Source: Rhodovulum sp. PH10 (lineage in GTDB: Bacteria; Pseudomonadota; Alphaproteobacteria; Rhizobiales; Xanthobacteraceae). Taken from it: a DNA stretch of 64,000 nucleotides. Location: assembly GCF_000293785.1 (NCBI RefSeq), contig NZ_AKZI01000010.1:1-64000 (forward strand). The letters are read 5' to 3'. Shown one piece after another: positions 63,838 to 64,000 of this stretch; position 1 is the stretch's first letter, and each line of letters begins with the position of its first letter. The notes under the pieces were generated by a model. That model was not told the origin of the DNA. It worked only from the letters and a program-made list of their open reading frames with translations, and searched no databases. The position numbers and the translations under genes were made by a program.

Positions 63838-64000
63838 GGCCCGCGCCTCCCGTCGCGTGCCGCGGAGCGACCCGTCGCCATCGGCGCCCGGTCGCCCGTT
63901 GCGGAAGCCCCGAGGGCTCTGCACCCTCAAGACGGCAATTTATAGAGCGAAATCACCGTCTGCCGTCATGACGGATACGACGGATGCCGCCGGATCCTTC

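Overview
The window looks like a chromosomal segment of a high-GC alphaproteobacterium, most likely of the order Hyphomicrobiales (Rhizobiales). The reasons are: very GC-rich DNA with strong G/C third-position codon use; a hisB-hisH-hisA-hisF-hisE-coaA block divergent from hslV-hslU; an ftrABCD-type iron uptake operon with a candidate RirA-type iron operator; RpoH-type promoters of the alphaproteobacterial pattern before hslV and htpG; and an initiator tRNA whose anticodon stem has A:U in place of the first of the usual three G:C pairs. The genus cannot be fixed from this window. No insertion sequence, prophage, rRNA or CRISPR array was seen.

Layout. 0-9 kb: a fibrillin-like protein, an ACMSD-type amidohydrolase, a GGDEF-EAL protein, a VanX-type dipeptidase coupled to a DUF2848 protein, a flavin-binding oxidase-like protein, an orphan FlgC-like protein and a KefB/YbaL antiporter. 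9-16.9 kb: a hypothetical exported protein, a SAM-methyltransferase tail-to-tail with a glycosyltransferase-like gene, a NitT/TauT-type ABC permease-ATPase pair without binding protein, an MBL-fold hydrolase, a Fic toxin-antitoxin pair with an apparent frameshift, and an ECF sigma factor. 17-21.9 kb: a DctPQM-type TRAP transporter and an MFS carrier. 21.9-32.3 kb: an APH/AAA kinase, the histidine block with coaA, then hslVU and tRNA-fMet. 32.4-43.3 kb: CHAD protein, MgtC, a YeaQ-like protein with a long tail, NhaP2-type antiporter, CysZ-like membrane protein, Tat-exported amine oxidase, HerA-like ATPase and HtpG. 43.4-54 kb: DUF6455 protein, TetR regulator with a ThDP enzyme, OprB porin, ftrABCD and an MscS channel. 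54-64 kb: a four-gene MdtABC/OprM-type efflux operon on the minus strand.

Themes. Operons are very compact, with 4-base ATGA/GTGA overlaps (DUF2848-vanX, DUF2628-hisH, ftrC-ftrD, oprM-mdtA-mdtB). Transport dominates: two K+/H+-type antiporters, TRAP, ABC, MFS, RND, iron uptake, a porin, MgtC and MscS. Chaperone/protease functions (HslVU, HtpG) share a heat-shock promoter pattern.

The best candidate for something undescribed is a two-gene cassette between hisA and hisF: a 2-TM protein and a small alpha/beta protein, joined by a 4-base overlap and visibly lower in GC than the his genes. A second structural theme is a set of unrelated 13-14 bp tandem repeats lying directly against start codons (10371, 14488, 23800) or across stop codons (mdtC). 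Several REP-like palindromes and in-frame 12-15 bp duplications in linker or tail regions add to it.
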